From an uncultured Clostridia bacterium (lineage in GTDB: Bacteria; Bacillota; Clostridia; Peptostreptococcales; Anaerovoracaceae): a stretch of 64,000 bases of DNA. The notes beneath the pieces were generated by a model that ran no database searches, had not been told where the DNA came from, and worked only from the letters and a program-made list of their open reading frames with translations. Location of the stretch: the NCBI GenBank assembly GCA_934271235.1, contig CAKQQT010000002.1, positions 116,698 through 180,697 of the forward strand, read 5' to 3'. Shown in pieces: positions 44,231 through 53,180 of this stretch (position 1 is its first letter; each line of letters begins with the position of its first letter). The position numbers and the translations under genes are program-made.

Positions 44231-45649
44231 ATGTCTGAACAAAAAAGAACGCCGTCCATGCAGAGAGTCATGGACGCAAGCACCGGTCTGCAGCGTACGA
44301 TGAAGACCAGAGATGCCATCATGGTAGGCGTTGGCGGAACCTTGGGAACAGGAATTTTCCTCAGTTCCGGCGATGTACTGGCGAATGCGGGGCCGGGAGG
44401 TGCGATCGTCGCCTACCTGCTCGGAGGATTTATCATCTGGCTGATGACAGCCTGTCTTGGGGAACTGTCGGCGGCGATGCCGGTAGCAGGCAGTATGCAG
44501 GCATACTGCACAGAATTTATCAATCCGGCCATGGGCTTTACCATCGGCTGGGTCAACTGGCTGGGTGGGGCTATTACGATCACAACACAGATCGTAGCGT
44601 CTGCAATCATTATGAAAAACATCATTCCGTCCGTTTCTACCTTTGTATGGATCCTGCTGTTTGCAGCCATCCTTTTTGGAGCAAATTTCTTCGCAGCCGG
44701 CAAATACGGAAATGTATCGTTCTACTTTGCCAGTCTGAAGATCGTATTGATTGTTGCGTTCGTATTGGTCGGAGCAGGCATGATCTTCTTCGGTCTGGGT
44801 GTCGGCGAGCCGGTTGGCTTGGGCAATTATACTGCGAACGGAGGCTTCTTCCCGAAAGGCCTTGCAGGTGTTGGGGCCGTATTTCTGAGTGCCTTTTACG
44901 CATTCGGCGGAACAGAGATGATCGCGGCAACTGCAGGCGAAATCAAGAAAGAAGAGGATATCCCGAAAGCTGTAAACTGGACACTGTTCCTGCTGCTGGG
45001 AGCCTATGTCGTAGCGATGATGGTCCTGATCGCGCTGCTGCCTTGGGATCAGGCGGATTTGAACGGATCTCCGTTCGCTTATGTATTCCGTCATGCAGGC
45101 ATGCATGGAGCAGAGCTGTTTGTTAATATTTTCGTATTGACGTCCGCGCTGACTTCCGGAAACTATTTCGTTTATGCATGTACCAGATACTTATGGTCGT
45201 TAGCAAAATTCGATCAGGCACCGAAGGCATGTGCCAAGACAAGCAAAAATGGCGTTCCGATCGTGGCACTGAGTATTTCCATGGCCTTTGCATTGCTGGG
45301 CATTATCAGTGAATTCGTGGCGGAAGATACCGTTTACAAAATGCTGATCTACTTGATCGGCGGCTGCAACGTATTTATGTATACAGTAATCTGCATTTGC
45401 CAGTATCGCTTCCGCAAACGTTTCTATGCCGAAGGCGGAAAGGATGAAGATCTGAAGTACAGAGTGCCTTACCCGATCACTCCGATCTTAGGCGTAATCG
45501 GATATCTGGCAGTATTGGTGATGTCCCTGATGGATCCTGGTGAAGCAGTCACATTCTATATCTGTATTCCGATCTACGCTGCAATTTACATCGCGGCTCA
45601 CTTCTATACGAAGAAAAAAGGCGTGAAAGCAGTAAATATCGATATGTAA
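44231..45649 (+). CDS. Amino-acid permease (APC family, RocE/RocC-like)
   Basis: 472 residues with twelve membrane segments. The family start GVGGTLGTGIFLSSGDVLANAGPGGAIVAYLLGG and AFYAFGGTEMIAATAGEIKKEEDIPKAV are typical of amino-acid/polyamine permeases. Being co-transcribed with a RocB-like peptidase and RocR-like activators suggests arginine, ornithine or a related amino acid. GAAAGGAG precedes the ATG. Confidence 0.9.
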   Translation: MSEQKRTPSMQRVMDASTGLQRTMKTRDAIMVGVGGTLGTGIFLSSGDVLANAGPGGAIVAYLLGGFIIWLMTACLGELSAAMPVAGSMQAYCTEFINPAMGFTIGWVNWLGGAITITTQIVASAIIMKNIIPSVSTFVWILLFAAILFGANFFAAGKYGNVSFYFASLKIVLIVAFVLVGAGMIFFGLGVGEPVGLGNYTANGGFFPKGLAGVGAVFLSAFYAFGGTEMIAATAGEIKKEEDIPKAVNWTLFLLLGAYVVAMMVLIALLPWDQADLNGSPFAYVFRHAGMHGAELFVNIFVLTSALTSGNYFVYACTRYLWSLAKFDQAPKACAKTSKNGVPIVALSISMAFALLGIISEFVAEDTVYKMLIYLIGGCNVFMYTVICICQYRFRKRFYAEGGKDEDLKYRVPYPITPILGVIGYLAVLVMSLMDPGEAVTFYICIPIYAAIYIAAHFYTKKKGVKAVNIDM

Positions 45650-45677
45650 TCGAAAAGCACAAATCATAAAGTCATAG

Positions 45678-45715
45678 GCACGAGGGCTGCAGCAATGCGG
45701 CTTTCGTGCTTTTTT
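45678..45715 (+). terminator. Terminator after the permease
   Basis: GCACGA (45678-45683) pairs with TCGTGC (45704-45709), inner pairs continue, six T follow. Confidence 0.8.
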
Positions 45716-45757
45716 GACAAAAGAAGTCAGGATCCCGCCTATTCTCCTAAAGACTTT
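45713..45757 (+). promoter_or_regulatory. Candidate Spo0A box and sigma-H promoter for spoIIA
   Basis: TTTGACAAA (45713-45721) is the reverse complement of TTTGTCAAA, a Spo0A box. CAGGATCC (from 45728) and AAAGACTTT (45749-45757) resemble the sigma-H -35 and -10 (RnAGGAwww, RnnGAATww), with one mismatch in the -10 and a spacer one base long. In Bacillus the spoIIA operon is sigma-H plus Spo0A controlled. Confidence 0.4.
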
Positions 45758-45823
45758 TCGGCAAAGCTGCGGTATCATAGTTTTAGAAATGTGCAAAATG
45801 ATAGGATAAGAGGAGGCAAGAGA

Positions 45824-46177
45824 GTGGAAGTCATTTTTGAAGTAAGTGAAAACGTACTGGTGGCGCGGCTTCTGGGAGAGCTGGATCACCATGCGGCGGC
45901 GCAGGTCCGCGGCGACATTGACCGAGCGTTGGAATCCCATGCGCTGAAGAATCTGGTCTTTGACTTTGAAAAAGTTACTTACATGGACAGCTCCGGCATC
46001 GGAGTGGTGCTGGGACGCTATCGGCGGCTGAGCGAAAACGGCGGCAGAGTCGCCATCGCGGCGTGTACCAAAAGTGTGCGGACGATCTTGAACATGGCCG
46101 GTATTTTTTCGCTGATGCGTTATGCCGACACGAAAGCGGAAGCGGCGGAGCTGCTGAAGGGAAAGGAGGTATCGTAA
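45824..46177 (+). CDS. spoIIAA: SpoIIAA, anti-anti-sigma F
   Basis: STAS-domain protein, 117 residues, that frees sigma-F by binding SpoIIAB when dephosphorylated. The site YMDSSGIGVVLGRY (Ser56/57) is the phospho-serine region. It starts with GTG 45824, 7 bases after AGGAGG (45811-45816). Its stop overlaps the spoIIAB ATG. Confidence 0.94.
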   Translation: MEVIFEVSENVLVARLLGELDHHAAAQVRGDIDRALESHALKNLVFDFEKVTYMDSSGIGVVLGRYRRLSENGGRVAIAACTKSVRTILNMAGIFSLMRYADTKAEAAELLKGKEVS

Positions 46178-46614
46178 TGGAAAAAATATTAAAAGTTGAG
46201 GTAGATGCGGATCTTGCGAACCAGAGCCTGATCCGCGGCATTACGGCAGCTTATGCAGGAGAACTGGATCCGACGGTCGAAGAACTGACCGAGATCAAAA
46301 CTGCAGTATCGGAGGCGTTCAGCAACGCGGTGCTGCATGGATATGCGGAATCCGTGAGCGGTAAGGTCGATCTGGAATTTGCCTGCCTTTCGCAGGATAC
46401 CCTGATGATCAAAGTCATGGATAAAGGGGTCGGGATCGAAAATATCGCGCAGGCGATGGAACCGCTTTTCACTACCGATACCGGAGAAGAACGTTCCGGG
46501 ATGGGGTTCACCGTTATGGAAAGCTTTATGGATAAGATCAAGGTCGATTCCCGGCTGGGCGAGGGAACGACGGTGACGATGATCAAAAAGATCGATACAT
46601 ATTATGGGATCTGA
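46177..46614 (+). CDS. spoIIAB: SpoIIAB, anti-sigma F kinase
   Basis: GHKL-type ATPase, 145 residues, that holds sigma-F and phosphorylates SpoIIAA. The N-box reads KTAVSEAFSNAVLHGY, the G1 box MDKGVGIENI and the G2 box RSGMGFTVMESFMD. It starts within the spoIIAA stop (TAATG) with GGAAAGGAGG before, and overlaps sigF by 11 bases. Confidence 0.95.
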   Translation: MEKILKVEVDADLANQSLIRGITAAYAGELDPTVEELTEIKTAVSEAFSNAVLHGYAESVSGKVDLEFACLSQDTLMIKVMDKGVGIENIAQAMEPLFTTDTGEERSGMGFTVMESFMDKIKVDSRLGEGTTVTMIKKIDTYYGI

Positions 46615-47311
46615 GACTGCCGCCGTACGGGACGCCAAGACGGCTGCGGAGAAAGCATTCCTGGAGCGTATGGTCGCAGAGCATGCCGGACTGGTCCGGG
46701 CTGTAGCTTTGCGGCTTTCGCATGCCTATCCGGCGGAAACGGAAGACTTGATGCAGATCGGCTACATCGGGCTGCTCAAAGCGGCGAAACGCTTCGAACC
46801 GGAGCGGGGGCTGGCCTTTTCAACCTATGCGGTGCCGATGATCGCCGGAGAGATCCGCTCGCAGCTGCGGGATCAGGGAAGCATCAAGGTCAGCCGGAGC
46901 ATCAAGGCGGATATCACGGCGATCCGCCGCGCGGAGAATACCTTTTTGGCCGCGCACGGGACCTCGCCTAAGATCTCGGAGCTTGCGGAAGCGGCCGGCC
47001 TGCCGACGGAACGTGTTGCCCAGGCGTTGGCGGCTGCCGATCATATGCAGCATTTTGAAGAGTACGACAGCCTGCACTTGTGCGGGGATGAAGAGGAAAA
47101 AAACATCGCCAGGATCGATCTGGCAGCAGGCATCGCGTCGCTGACCGCGCGTCAGCGGCAGGTGATCCTCCTGCGCTATTACAAAGACTTTACGCAGCAG
47201 CAGACGGCCGATATCCTGGGAATTTCTCAGGTACAAGTCTGCCGCATCGAGAAAAAAACACTACGGGAACTTGCGCAAAAAATAGACGAAGAAGAGAGTA
47301 CGAGGAAGTAA
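46604..47311 (+). CDS. sigF: RNA polymerase sporulation sigma factor F
   Basis: First forespore sigma factor, 235 residues. Region 2 is HAGLVRAVALRLSHAYPAETEDLMQIGYIGLLKAAKRF and FSTYAVPMIAGEIRSQLRD; region 4 is LTARQRQVILLRYYKDFTQQQTADILGISQVQVCRIEKK. The N-terminal 16 residues are variable. It closes the spoIIAA-spoIIAB-sigF operon in the standard order. Confidence 0.95.
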   Translation: MGSETAAVRDAKTAAEKAFLERMVAEHAGLVRAVALRLSHAYPAETEDLMQIGYIGLLKAAKRFEPERGLAFSTYAVPMIAGEIRSQLRDQGSIKVSRSIKADITAIRRAENTFLAAHGTSPKISELAEAAGLPTERVAQALAAADHMQHFEEYDSLHLCGDEEEKNIARIDLAAGIASLTARQRQVILLRYYKDFTQQQTADILGISQVQVCRIEKKTLRELAQKIDEEESTRK

Positions 47312-47376
47312 CTGTAAAAAGAGTGCGATAAACAGATGAATTTCGACATTTTCTGATGGAAAAAAGCAAAAATACC

Positions 47377-47405
47377 TTGCAAGATTGACAAAAAAGTGTT
47401 TTAAT
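47377..47405 (+). promoter_or_regulatory. Sigma-A promoter for the acyl-CoA dehydrogenase operon
   Basis: TTGCAA (47377-47382), 17-base spacer, TTTAAT (47400-47405). The leader from about 47412 to 47511 contains the Rex-like operator. Confidence 0.6.
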
Positions 47406-47416
47406 AATCATGTATG

Positions 47417-47434
47417 TTGTTATGTCTTTAACAC
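47417..47434. promoter_or_regulatory. Rex-type operator (redox control)
   Basis: TTGTTATGTCTTTAACAC matches TTGTTAA-N4-TTAACAA at 12 of the 14 defined bases. It overlaps the expected transcription start. In Clostridia, Rex represses butyrate/fermentation genes until NADH rises. Confidence 0.7.
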
Positions 47435-47511
47435 GGGATAACAAGTTAAAAACAGGTCTTTGATTTTTCCCAAAAAAATGACCGTTATTAATAATTTAAG
47501 GAGGCATTTAA

Positions 47512-48654
47512 ATGAACTTTCAACCAACGAAGGAACAAGAATTCGTAAGAAAAATGGTAAGAGAATTTGCCGTTAACGAAGTTGAACCTTTAGCTGCTGA
47601 CATCGACAAGGAACACAGATTCCCTGTAGAAACAGTTGAAAAAATGGCTAAGTATGGTTTACTGGGAATCCCATTCCCGACACAGTACGGCGGAGCAGGC
47701 GGAGATCACATCTCCTATGCGATCACGGTAGAAGAGTTATCCAGAGTCTGTGCATCCACAGGCGTTATCTGCTCGGCTCATACTTCCCTGTGCTGCTGGC
47801 CGATCTTCAACTGGGGTAATGAAGAACAAAAAATGAAATATCTGCCGGATCTTCTTTCCGGAAAGAAGCTTGGCGCTTTCGGTTTGACCGAACCGAACGC
47901 AGGTACCGACGCGTCCGGACAGCAGACCAGAGCTGAACTGGTTGACGGCAAGTGGATCCTCAACGGTGCAAAGGTATTCATCACAAACGGTGGATATGCT
48001 GACGTATTCGTTGTTATGGCAATGACTGATAAGAAAAAAGGCAACCATGGAATCTCCGCGTTCATCGTAGAAAAAGGCGACGAAGGCTTCTCCATCGGTA
48101 AGACCGAAGATAAGATGGGTATCTGCGCATCCTCCACAACAGAACTGATCTTCCAGAACTGTGTCATTCCGGAAGACAGACTGCTGGGTCAGGTCGGCGA
48201 CGGCTTCAAGGTAGCAATGTCCACACTGGACGGCGGCCGTATCGGTATCGCTTCCCAGGCTTTAGGTATCGCTCAGGGCGCATTCGACGTAACCGTTGAA
48301 TACATGAACGCAAGAAAACAGTTCGGCAAGAAGCTTTCTCAGTTCCAGGCTCTGCAGTTCGAAATGGCTGACCTTAAGACCAGAATCGAAGCTGCAAGAC
48401 TGCTGGTATACAGAGCTGCTGATATGAAGGACAAACACCTCAACTACGGCGAAGCTGCTGCAATGGCTAAATTATACGCTGCAGAAACAGCAATGGCTGT
48501 TACTACGAAGTGCGTACAGTACCACGGCGGTTACGGATACACTAAGGATTATCCGGTTGAAAGAATGATGAGAGACGCTAAGATTACCGAAATCTACGAA
48601 GGTACTTCCGAAGTTCAGAGAATGGTAATCGCTGGCAAGACATTCAAGAAATAA
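47512..48654 (+). CDS. Butyryl-CoA-type acyl-CoA dehydrogenase
   Basis: FAD enzyme, 380 residues, that reduces crotonyl-CoA to butyryl-CoA with EtfBA. The N-terminal start MNFQPTKEQEFVRKMVREFAVNEV, the FAD region GAFGLTEPNAGTDASG, and ITEIYEGTSEVQRMVI with the catalytic Glu are typical. The gene uses a codon set (more GCT, GTT, AGA) unlike its neighbours, as do etfB and etfA, consistent with strong expression. TAAGGAGG precedes the start. Confidence 0.93.
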   Translation: MNFQPTKEQEFVRKMVREFAVNEVEPLAADIDKEHRFPVETVEKMAKYGLLGIPFPTQYGGAGGDHISYAITVEELSRVCASTGVICSAHTSLCCWPIFNWGNEEQKMKYLPDLLSGKKLGAFGLTEPNAGTDASGQQTRAELVDGKWILNGAKVFITNGGYADVFVVMAMTDKKKGNHGISAFIVEKGDEGFSIGKTEDKMGICASSTTELIFQNCVIPEDRLLGQVGDGFKVAMSTLDGGRIGIASQALGIAQGAFDVTVEYMNARKQFGKKLSQFQALQFEMADLKTRIEAARLLVYRAADMKDKHLNYGEAAAMAKLYAAETAMAVTTKCVQYHGGYGYTKDYPVERMMRDAKITEIYEGTSEVQRMVIAGKTFKK

Positions 48655-48671
48655 GGTAGGAGGAGAAAGAA

Positions 48672-49478
48672 ATGGCATTTAAGATTATCGTATGCGCAAA
48701 GCAAGTTCCTGATACAAACGTTATCAAGATTAACCCTAAAACAGGAACATTAATCAGAGACGGCGTTCCATCGATCCTGAACCACGATGACAACAACGCT
48801 CTGGAAGAAGCATTAAAAATTAAGGACAAATATGATGACGTTACTGTTACCGTCATCTCCATGGGACCTCCTCAGGCAACAGACCTTCTGTTCGAATGTA
48901 TCGCAAAAGGTGCAGACGAAGGTATCCTGGTATCCGACAGAGCAGTCGGCGGTTCCGATACATGGGCTACTTCCAACACGCTGGAAGCTGCTATCAAGAA
49001 ATGGGAAAAACTCAACGGCCCTGCAGACCTTATTTTCGCAGGTCGTCAGGCTATCGACGGAGATACCGCGCAGGTAGGTCCGCAGATCGCAGAAAAATTA
49101 GATCTTCCTCAGGTTACATATGTGGAAGAATTCCAGATCGAAGACAATCTTCATGACATCACCGTTAAGAGACAGCTGGAAGACGGTTATGAACTCATCA
49201 AGATCCAGACTCCTTGCATGCTGACTGCGATCAAAGAGTTAAACGAACCGAGATACATGAACATGAAGGGCATCTTCGGCGAAAAGGACATCAAGGTTTG
49301 GAACGCTGCAGATATCGAAGTTGACCTGAACAAAGTAGGTCTGCTCGCTTCCCCGACAAACGTATTCAGATCGTTCACACCGGCTCCGAAGGCTCCTGGT
49401 CAGAAAGTTGCCGGCGACACTGAAAACGAAATGGCGAAGAATCTCTTAATTCAGCTTAAGGGTAAGCACATCATCTAA
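48672..49478 (+). CDS. etfB: Electron-transfer flavoprotein beta subunit
   Basis: 268 residues. KIIVCAKQVPDTN at the start and MGPPQATDLLFECIAKGADEGILVSDRAVGGSDTWATS are family marks; LIFAGRQAIDGDTAQVGPQIAEKL is the signature near residue 125. It partners EtfA and the dehydrogenase in the flavin-based electron-bifurcating complex. GGTAGGAGGAG precedes the ATG. Confidence 0.95.
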   Translation: MAFKIIVCAKQVPDTNVIKINPKTGTLIRDGVPSILNHDDNNALEEALKIKDKYDDVTVTVISMGPPQATDLLFECIAKGADEGILVSDRAVGGSDTWATSNTLEAAIKKWEKLNGPADLIFAGRQAIDGDTAQVGPQIAEKLDLPQVTYVEEFQIEDNLHDITVKRQLEDGYELIKIQTPCMLTAIKELNEPRYMNMKGIFGEKDIKVWNAADIEVDLNKVGLLASPTNVFRSFTPAPKAPGQKVAGDTENEMAKNLLIQLKGKHII

Positions 49479-49493
49479 TAAGGAGGAAGAAAA

Positions 49494-50795
49494 ATGGCTG
49501 TAGAAATTTTAAAAGAAAAATGTATAGGCTGCGGACAATGTTTTAAGTCCTGTCCATATGACGCCTTTGAATTTGAGCCTTATGATGGCAACAAATTGGG
49601 AAAGGTTGCAAAGATCAATGCAAAATGTTCCTCTTGTAACCAGTGCTTAACTGCTTGTAAGTTCGGCGCGATCAAAGAAAAGAGAGATGAGTCCGTTGTT
49701 GACCTTTCTGCATACAAGCACATTTGGGTATTCGCAGAACAGAGACAGGGCAAGATCCAGAACGTAGCTCTGGAATTACTCGGCGAAGGTAAGAAGCTGG
49801 CAAAGGACATCAGCGATGATACTCAGATCTGCGCAGTACTGATCGGTAACAACATCGACCACCTTGCACAGGAATGTTTCGAATACGGTGCTGAAAAGGT
49901 TTACCTGGTTCAGGACAAATTACTCGAAAACTACACCACTGACGGATATACAAAGGTTATGAAACAGCTGATCGATGAATACAAGCCGGAGATCGTTCTT
50001 TACGGCGCAACGCACATCGGTCGTGACTTCGCACCGCGTATCGCAGCAAGATGCAACACCGGTCTGACAGCTGACTGTACACACCTTGACGTAAAAGTTT
50101 CCAAGTACATCGAATTTGCAAAGGCAAACACGACTCTGGATACTTCCACATTAGACCCGAACGACCCGTCCACAGGCATCAAGCAGACTCGTCCTGCATT
50201 CGGCGGCAACCTGATGGCTACTATCGTATGCCCGAAGACCAGACCGCAGATGTCCACAGTAAGACCTGGCGTTATGCAGAAACAGGAAAGAGAAGTCGGC
50301 GCTAAGGGCGAAATCGTAAACGTAACACCGGATATCAAAGCTTCCGATATTCGTATCGAAATCGCTGATATCGTAAAATCCGCAAAGGAAATGGTATCCT
50401 TAACAGACGCTAAGATCATCTGCTCCGGCGGACGTGGACTTGGCGATGCTTCCGGATTCGAACTGATCCAGAAGTTTGCTGACAAAGTCGGCGGCGTTGT
50501 TGGTTCCTCCAGAGCAGCTGTAGACGCTGGTTGGATCGATCACTCCCACCAGGTAGGTCAGACCGGTACTACCGTTAAACCGGAAATCTACTTCGCATGC
50601 GGTATCTCCGGCGCGATCCAGCACTTAGCTGGTATGCAGACTTCCAACTGCATCGTAGCGATCAACAAGGATCCGGATGCTCCGATCATGGAAATTGCGG
50701 ACTACGCGATCGTAGGCGACCTGTACAAGGTAATCCCTGAGATCATCAAAGAATGGGATAACGCAGAAGCACTGTACGACGCAACTACAAAATAG
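49494..50795 (+). CDS. etfA: Electron-transfer flavoprotein alpha subunit with ferredoxin domain
   Basis: 433 residues: a two-cluster ferredoxin domain at the N-terminus (Cys 10, 13, 16, 20 and 45, 48, 51, 55) followed by the EtfA body and its FAD domain ([36 protein letters not shown], residues 340-380). The ferredoxin part is found in some anaerobes and may pass electrons to or from ferredoxin in bifurcation. TAAGGAGGAAG precedes the start. Confidence 0.94.
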   Translation: MAVEILKEKCIGCGQCFKSCPYDAFEFEPYDGNKLGKVAKINAKCSSCNQCLTACKFGAIKEKRDESVVDLSAYKHIWVFAEQRQGKIQNVALELLGEGKKLAKDISDDTQICAVLIGNNIDHLAQECFEYGAEKVYLVQDKLLENYTTDGYTKVMKQLIDEYKPEIVLYGATHIGRDFAPRIAARCNTGLTADCTHLDVKVSKYIEFAKANTTLDTSTLDPNDPSTGIKQTRPAFGGNLMATIVCPKTRPQMSTVRPGVMQKQEREVGAKGEIVNVTPDIKASDIRIEIADIVKSAKEMVSLTDAKIICSGGRGLGDASGFELIQKFADKVGGVVGSSRAAVDAGWIDHSHQVGQTGTTVKPEIYFACGISGAIQHLAGMQTSNCIVAINKDPDAPIMEIADYAIVGDLYKVIPEIIKEWDNAEALYDATTK

Positions 50796-50844
50796 TTTCT
50801 TCGGCAATGCGCGAAAATTAGAAACAAATCTTTGATTTGCATGA

Positions 50845-50872
50845 CAGCGGTCTCTTAGAGACCGCTGTTTTT
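50845..50872 (+). terminator. Terminator after etfA
   Basis: CAGCGGTCTC (50845-50854) pairs with GAGACCGCTG (50858-50867), followed by T5. Confidence 0.9.
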
Positions 50873-50874
50873 GC

Positions 50875-50902
50875 TTGCAAAAAACGGTAAAGATGGTATG
50901 AT
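50875..50902 (+). promoter_or_regulatory. Sigma-A promoter for the first M20 hydrolase
   Basis: TTGCAA (50875-50880), 16-base spacer, TATGAT (50897-50902), 38 bases ahead of the start. Confidence 0.65.
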
Positions 50903-50940
50903 AAGAGTATAAGAAAACTTTTAATAGGGAGGAAAACACA

Positions 50941-52137
50941 ATGACAGATCAGGAAAGAGTTGTTAAAATTGTCGATGCGTTAAAACCGGAGTTAAAGGAG
51001 CTTACGCTGAAGATCCATGACAATCCGGAACTCGGGATGCAGGAATTCAAGGCCTGCGCGTGGCAGAAAGAGCTGCTGGCCAAACATGGCTTTGCGATCG
51101 AAGAAAATTTCTGCGGCATCGCAACCTCCTACAAAGCAGTCTATCAAGGCAAGAAGCCGGGACCGAAGATCGCATTCCTTGCGGAATACGACGCCCTGCC
51201 GGGACTCGGGCACGGCTGCGGGCATAATTTGATCGCGATGGTAGCGGCCGGCTGCGGGGTTGCCTGCCGGGAATTTGCCGATGCGTACGGTGCGGAGATC
51301 CACGTGATCGGCACGCCGGCAGAGGAAACCGCAGGCAGCAAGGTCATGATGAGCCGTATGGGCGTGTTCAAGGGCTACGACGCCGTGATGATGGCACATC
51401 CGATGTTTTTTAACGGGGATTGCTTTAACAGCATCGCTATGGATGCTTATAAAATTGAGTTCTTCGGCAGACCGGCACATGCAGCAGGCGCGCCGCATGA
51501 GGGGATCAATGCGCTGGACGCGATGATCAATTTCTTCAATCTGATCAACGCCATGCGGCAGGAAACCAAACCGGACGCCCGTATCCACGGCATCATCACG
51601 GACGGCGGAAAAGCGGCCAACATTATTCCGGACTATACCTCCGCCAGCTTTTATATCAGATCGAATCGCGTTGCCGATGTCAAGAAACTGGCAGAACGTG
51701 TTCGTAACTGTGCGGCAGGCGCGGCGCTCGGAACCGGCTGTACGTACAAGATGGAATTCGAGGAGGAAAACTTCAAAGATACCGTGCGAAACCATGTGCT
51801 CAACGATCTTGCCGCGGATCATATTGAAGCCTTTACGGACGAACCGCTGATGCGGTTGGACGGCATCTATATCCCGGGATCTTCCGATATGGGCGATGTC
51901 AGCTATGAAGCGCCGGCGATCCAGATGCAGTTCAAGATCGGGGAGTATCCGAACCCGATGGGCGGCGCGCATACGCCGGAAATGGCCGCGGCAGCGGCAT
52001 CCGACTACGGTATCGACAACGGTCTGAACTTTGTCAAAGGTCTGGTACTGACCGCGATCGATTTGATGACCAAGCCGGAGATCCTGGCAGCGATCAAAGA
52101 AGAATTCAGTCATGTAAGCGACGAACCGGTGATGTAG
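50941..52137 (+). CDS. M20-family amidohydrolase, copy 1
   Basis: 398 residues, of the AbgB/aminoacylase type. The metal site includes EYDALPGLGHGCGHNLIAMVAAGCG (Cys/His), GTPAEETAGSKV (Glu pair), VMMAHPMF and GGAHTPEM. The dimerisation domain has FFGRPAHAAGAPHEGINALDAM. It would cleave an N-acyl or peptide-like amide bond, substrate unknown. It is nearly a duplicate of the enzyme at 54724. GGGAGG precedes the ATG. A MerR regulator follows 27 bases later. Confidence 0.92.
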   Translation: MTDQERVVKIVDALKPELKELTLKIHDNPELGMQEFKACAWQKELLAKHGFAIEENFCGIATSYKAVYQGKKPGPKIAFLAEYDALPGLGHGCGHNLIAMVAAGCGVACREFADAYGAEIHVIGTPAEETAGSKVMMSRMGVFKGYDAVMMAHPMFFNGDCFNSIAMDAYKIEFFGRPAHAAGAPHEGINALDAMINFFNLINAMRQETKPDARIHGIITDGGKAANIIPDYTSASFYIRSNRVADVKKLAERVRNCAAGAALGTGCTYKMEFEEENFKDTVRNHVLNDLAADHIEAFTDEPLMRLDGIYIPGSSDMGDVSYEAPAIQMQFKIGEYPNPMGGAHTPEMAAAAASDYGIDNGLNFVKGLVLTAIDLMTKPEILAAIKEEFSHVSDEPVM

Positions 52138-52164
52138 CAGGATACCGCGGAAAGAATCGAGAAG

Positions 52165-53049
52165 ATGAAATATCAGGTAAAAGACTACTATGTAAAGGAA
52201 CTTGCGGACTACTACGGCATTTCGGCGCAGGCAGTCCGGCTGTATGACAAAAAGGGACTGCTGCCGTCGGACAAGAATGAGGTCAACGGCTATCGGACCT
52301 ATACCCGGGAAGATGTGGTCACGATGGACTATATCTGCAGGCTCAAAAAAATGCATTTTTCCCTGGAGGAGATCCGCCGCATCATGAACGAGGAGCCGCT
52401 GGAAAAGGTCGCCGAAATGGCAGCCGAGCAGCAGAAGCGGCTGGAGGAAGAAGTCCGGGAGCTGCAGCATCTGATCGGTTATTTAGCGGATTATCACGAG
52501 AAACTTGATCAGGTGCTGGCCTATGAAAAAAAACGGGAGGAAGAGCAGACCGCCAAGATCGAGATCGTCGACGCCCCGCCGTTTATCATCCGAGAGATCA
52601 CCACGAATATGGAGGAGGCTATGGAGAGCTTTCGCAGGTTGGATTCCAATCTGATCCCGTTCTTGACGGTTGAGACTGCGGCGGAAGAAGCGAATGCCTG
52701 TATGGAGAAAGAAAGGATCGGGACTTTTTTTGCCAATCGAGAAAACCGCATGAACGGCGACTACAAGCTTTCTTTGATCGACGAGAAAAACCTCAGCGCC
52801 GCGCCGGAGTTTGACTTTGAAACATTTCGGGTCATTCCGCCCTGCACGGCACTCTATACGGTCGTGCGCATCGCGACCAATAAAGACTATGACCGAGTCG
52901 AAGAGATCTTTGATTTCCTGCGGGAGGAACGTTATGAGATCTGCGGCAATGTCCTGGCGCGCACCATCGCGAACTGTTACTGCGACAAAGAAAGCACGGA
53001 ATATGTCGAGATCTGGGTGCCGATCAAAAAACAGGATCCAAGCGAATAA
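52165..53049 (+). CDS. MerR-family regulator with effector-binding domain
   Basis: 294 residues. The N-terminal HTH (YVKELADYYGISAQAVRLYDKKGLLPSDKNEVNGYRTY) and the coiled linker (about residues 75-125) are MerR type. The C-terminal ~150 residues have the look of a GyrI-like ligand domain. It lies between the first M20 gene and a MerR-type promoter that starts the rest of the cluster, so it likely senses a substrate of the system and switches on import and hydrolysis. Confidence 0.88.
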   Translation: MKYQVKDYYVKELADYYGISAQAVRLYDKKGLLPSDKNEVNGYRTYTREDVVTMDYICRLKKMHFSLEEIRRIMNEEPLEKVAEMAAEQQKRLEEEVRELQHLIGYLADYHEKLDQVLAYEKKREEEQTAKIEIVDAPPFIIREITTNMEEAMESFRRLDSNLIPFLTVETAAEEANACMEKERIGTFFANRENRMNGDYKLSLIDEKNLSAAPEFDFETFRVIPPCTALYTVVRIATNKDYDRVEEIFDFLREERYEICGNVLARTIANCYCDKESTEYVEIWVPIKKQDPSE

Positions 53050-53059
53050 GCAAAAGAAA

Positions 53060-53082
53060 CTCTGCGGCAGCGCAGAGTTTTT
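53060..53082 (+). terminator. Terminator after the MerR gene
   Basis: CTCTGCG (53060-53066) pairs with CGCAGAG (53071-53077), followed by T5. Confidence 0.87.
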
Positions 53083-53084
53083 GC

Positions 53085-53115
53085 TTGACCTTATACCAAG
53101 TGCAAGGATTAAAAT
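53085..53115 (+). promoter_or_regulatory. MerR-type promoter with 19-bp spacer and dyad operator
   Basis: TTGACC (53085-53090) and TAAAAT (53110-53115) are 19 bases apart, two more than optimal, as in MerR-controlled promoters. The dyad CCTT-N11-AAGG (53089-53107) sits between them with the same geometry as the CueR site of copA. The regulator gene is just upstream. Confidence 0.68.
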
Positions 53116-53180
53116 AGTGTTAACAAACCATAATCCTTGGGCGCGGACTCGCCCGAGCAGAAAAGAAAGGATGAAGAGCT

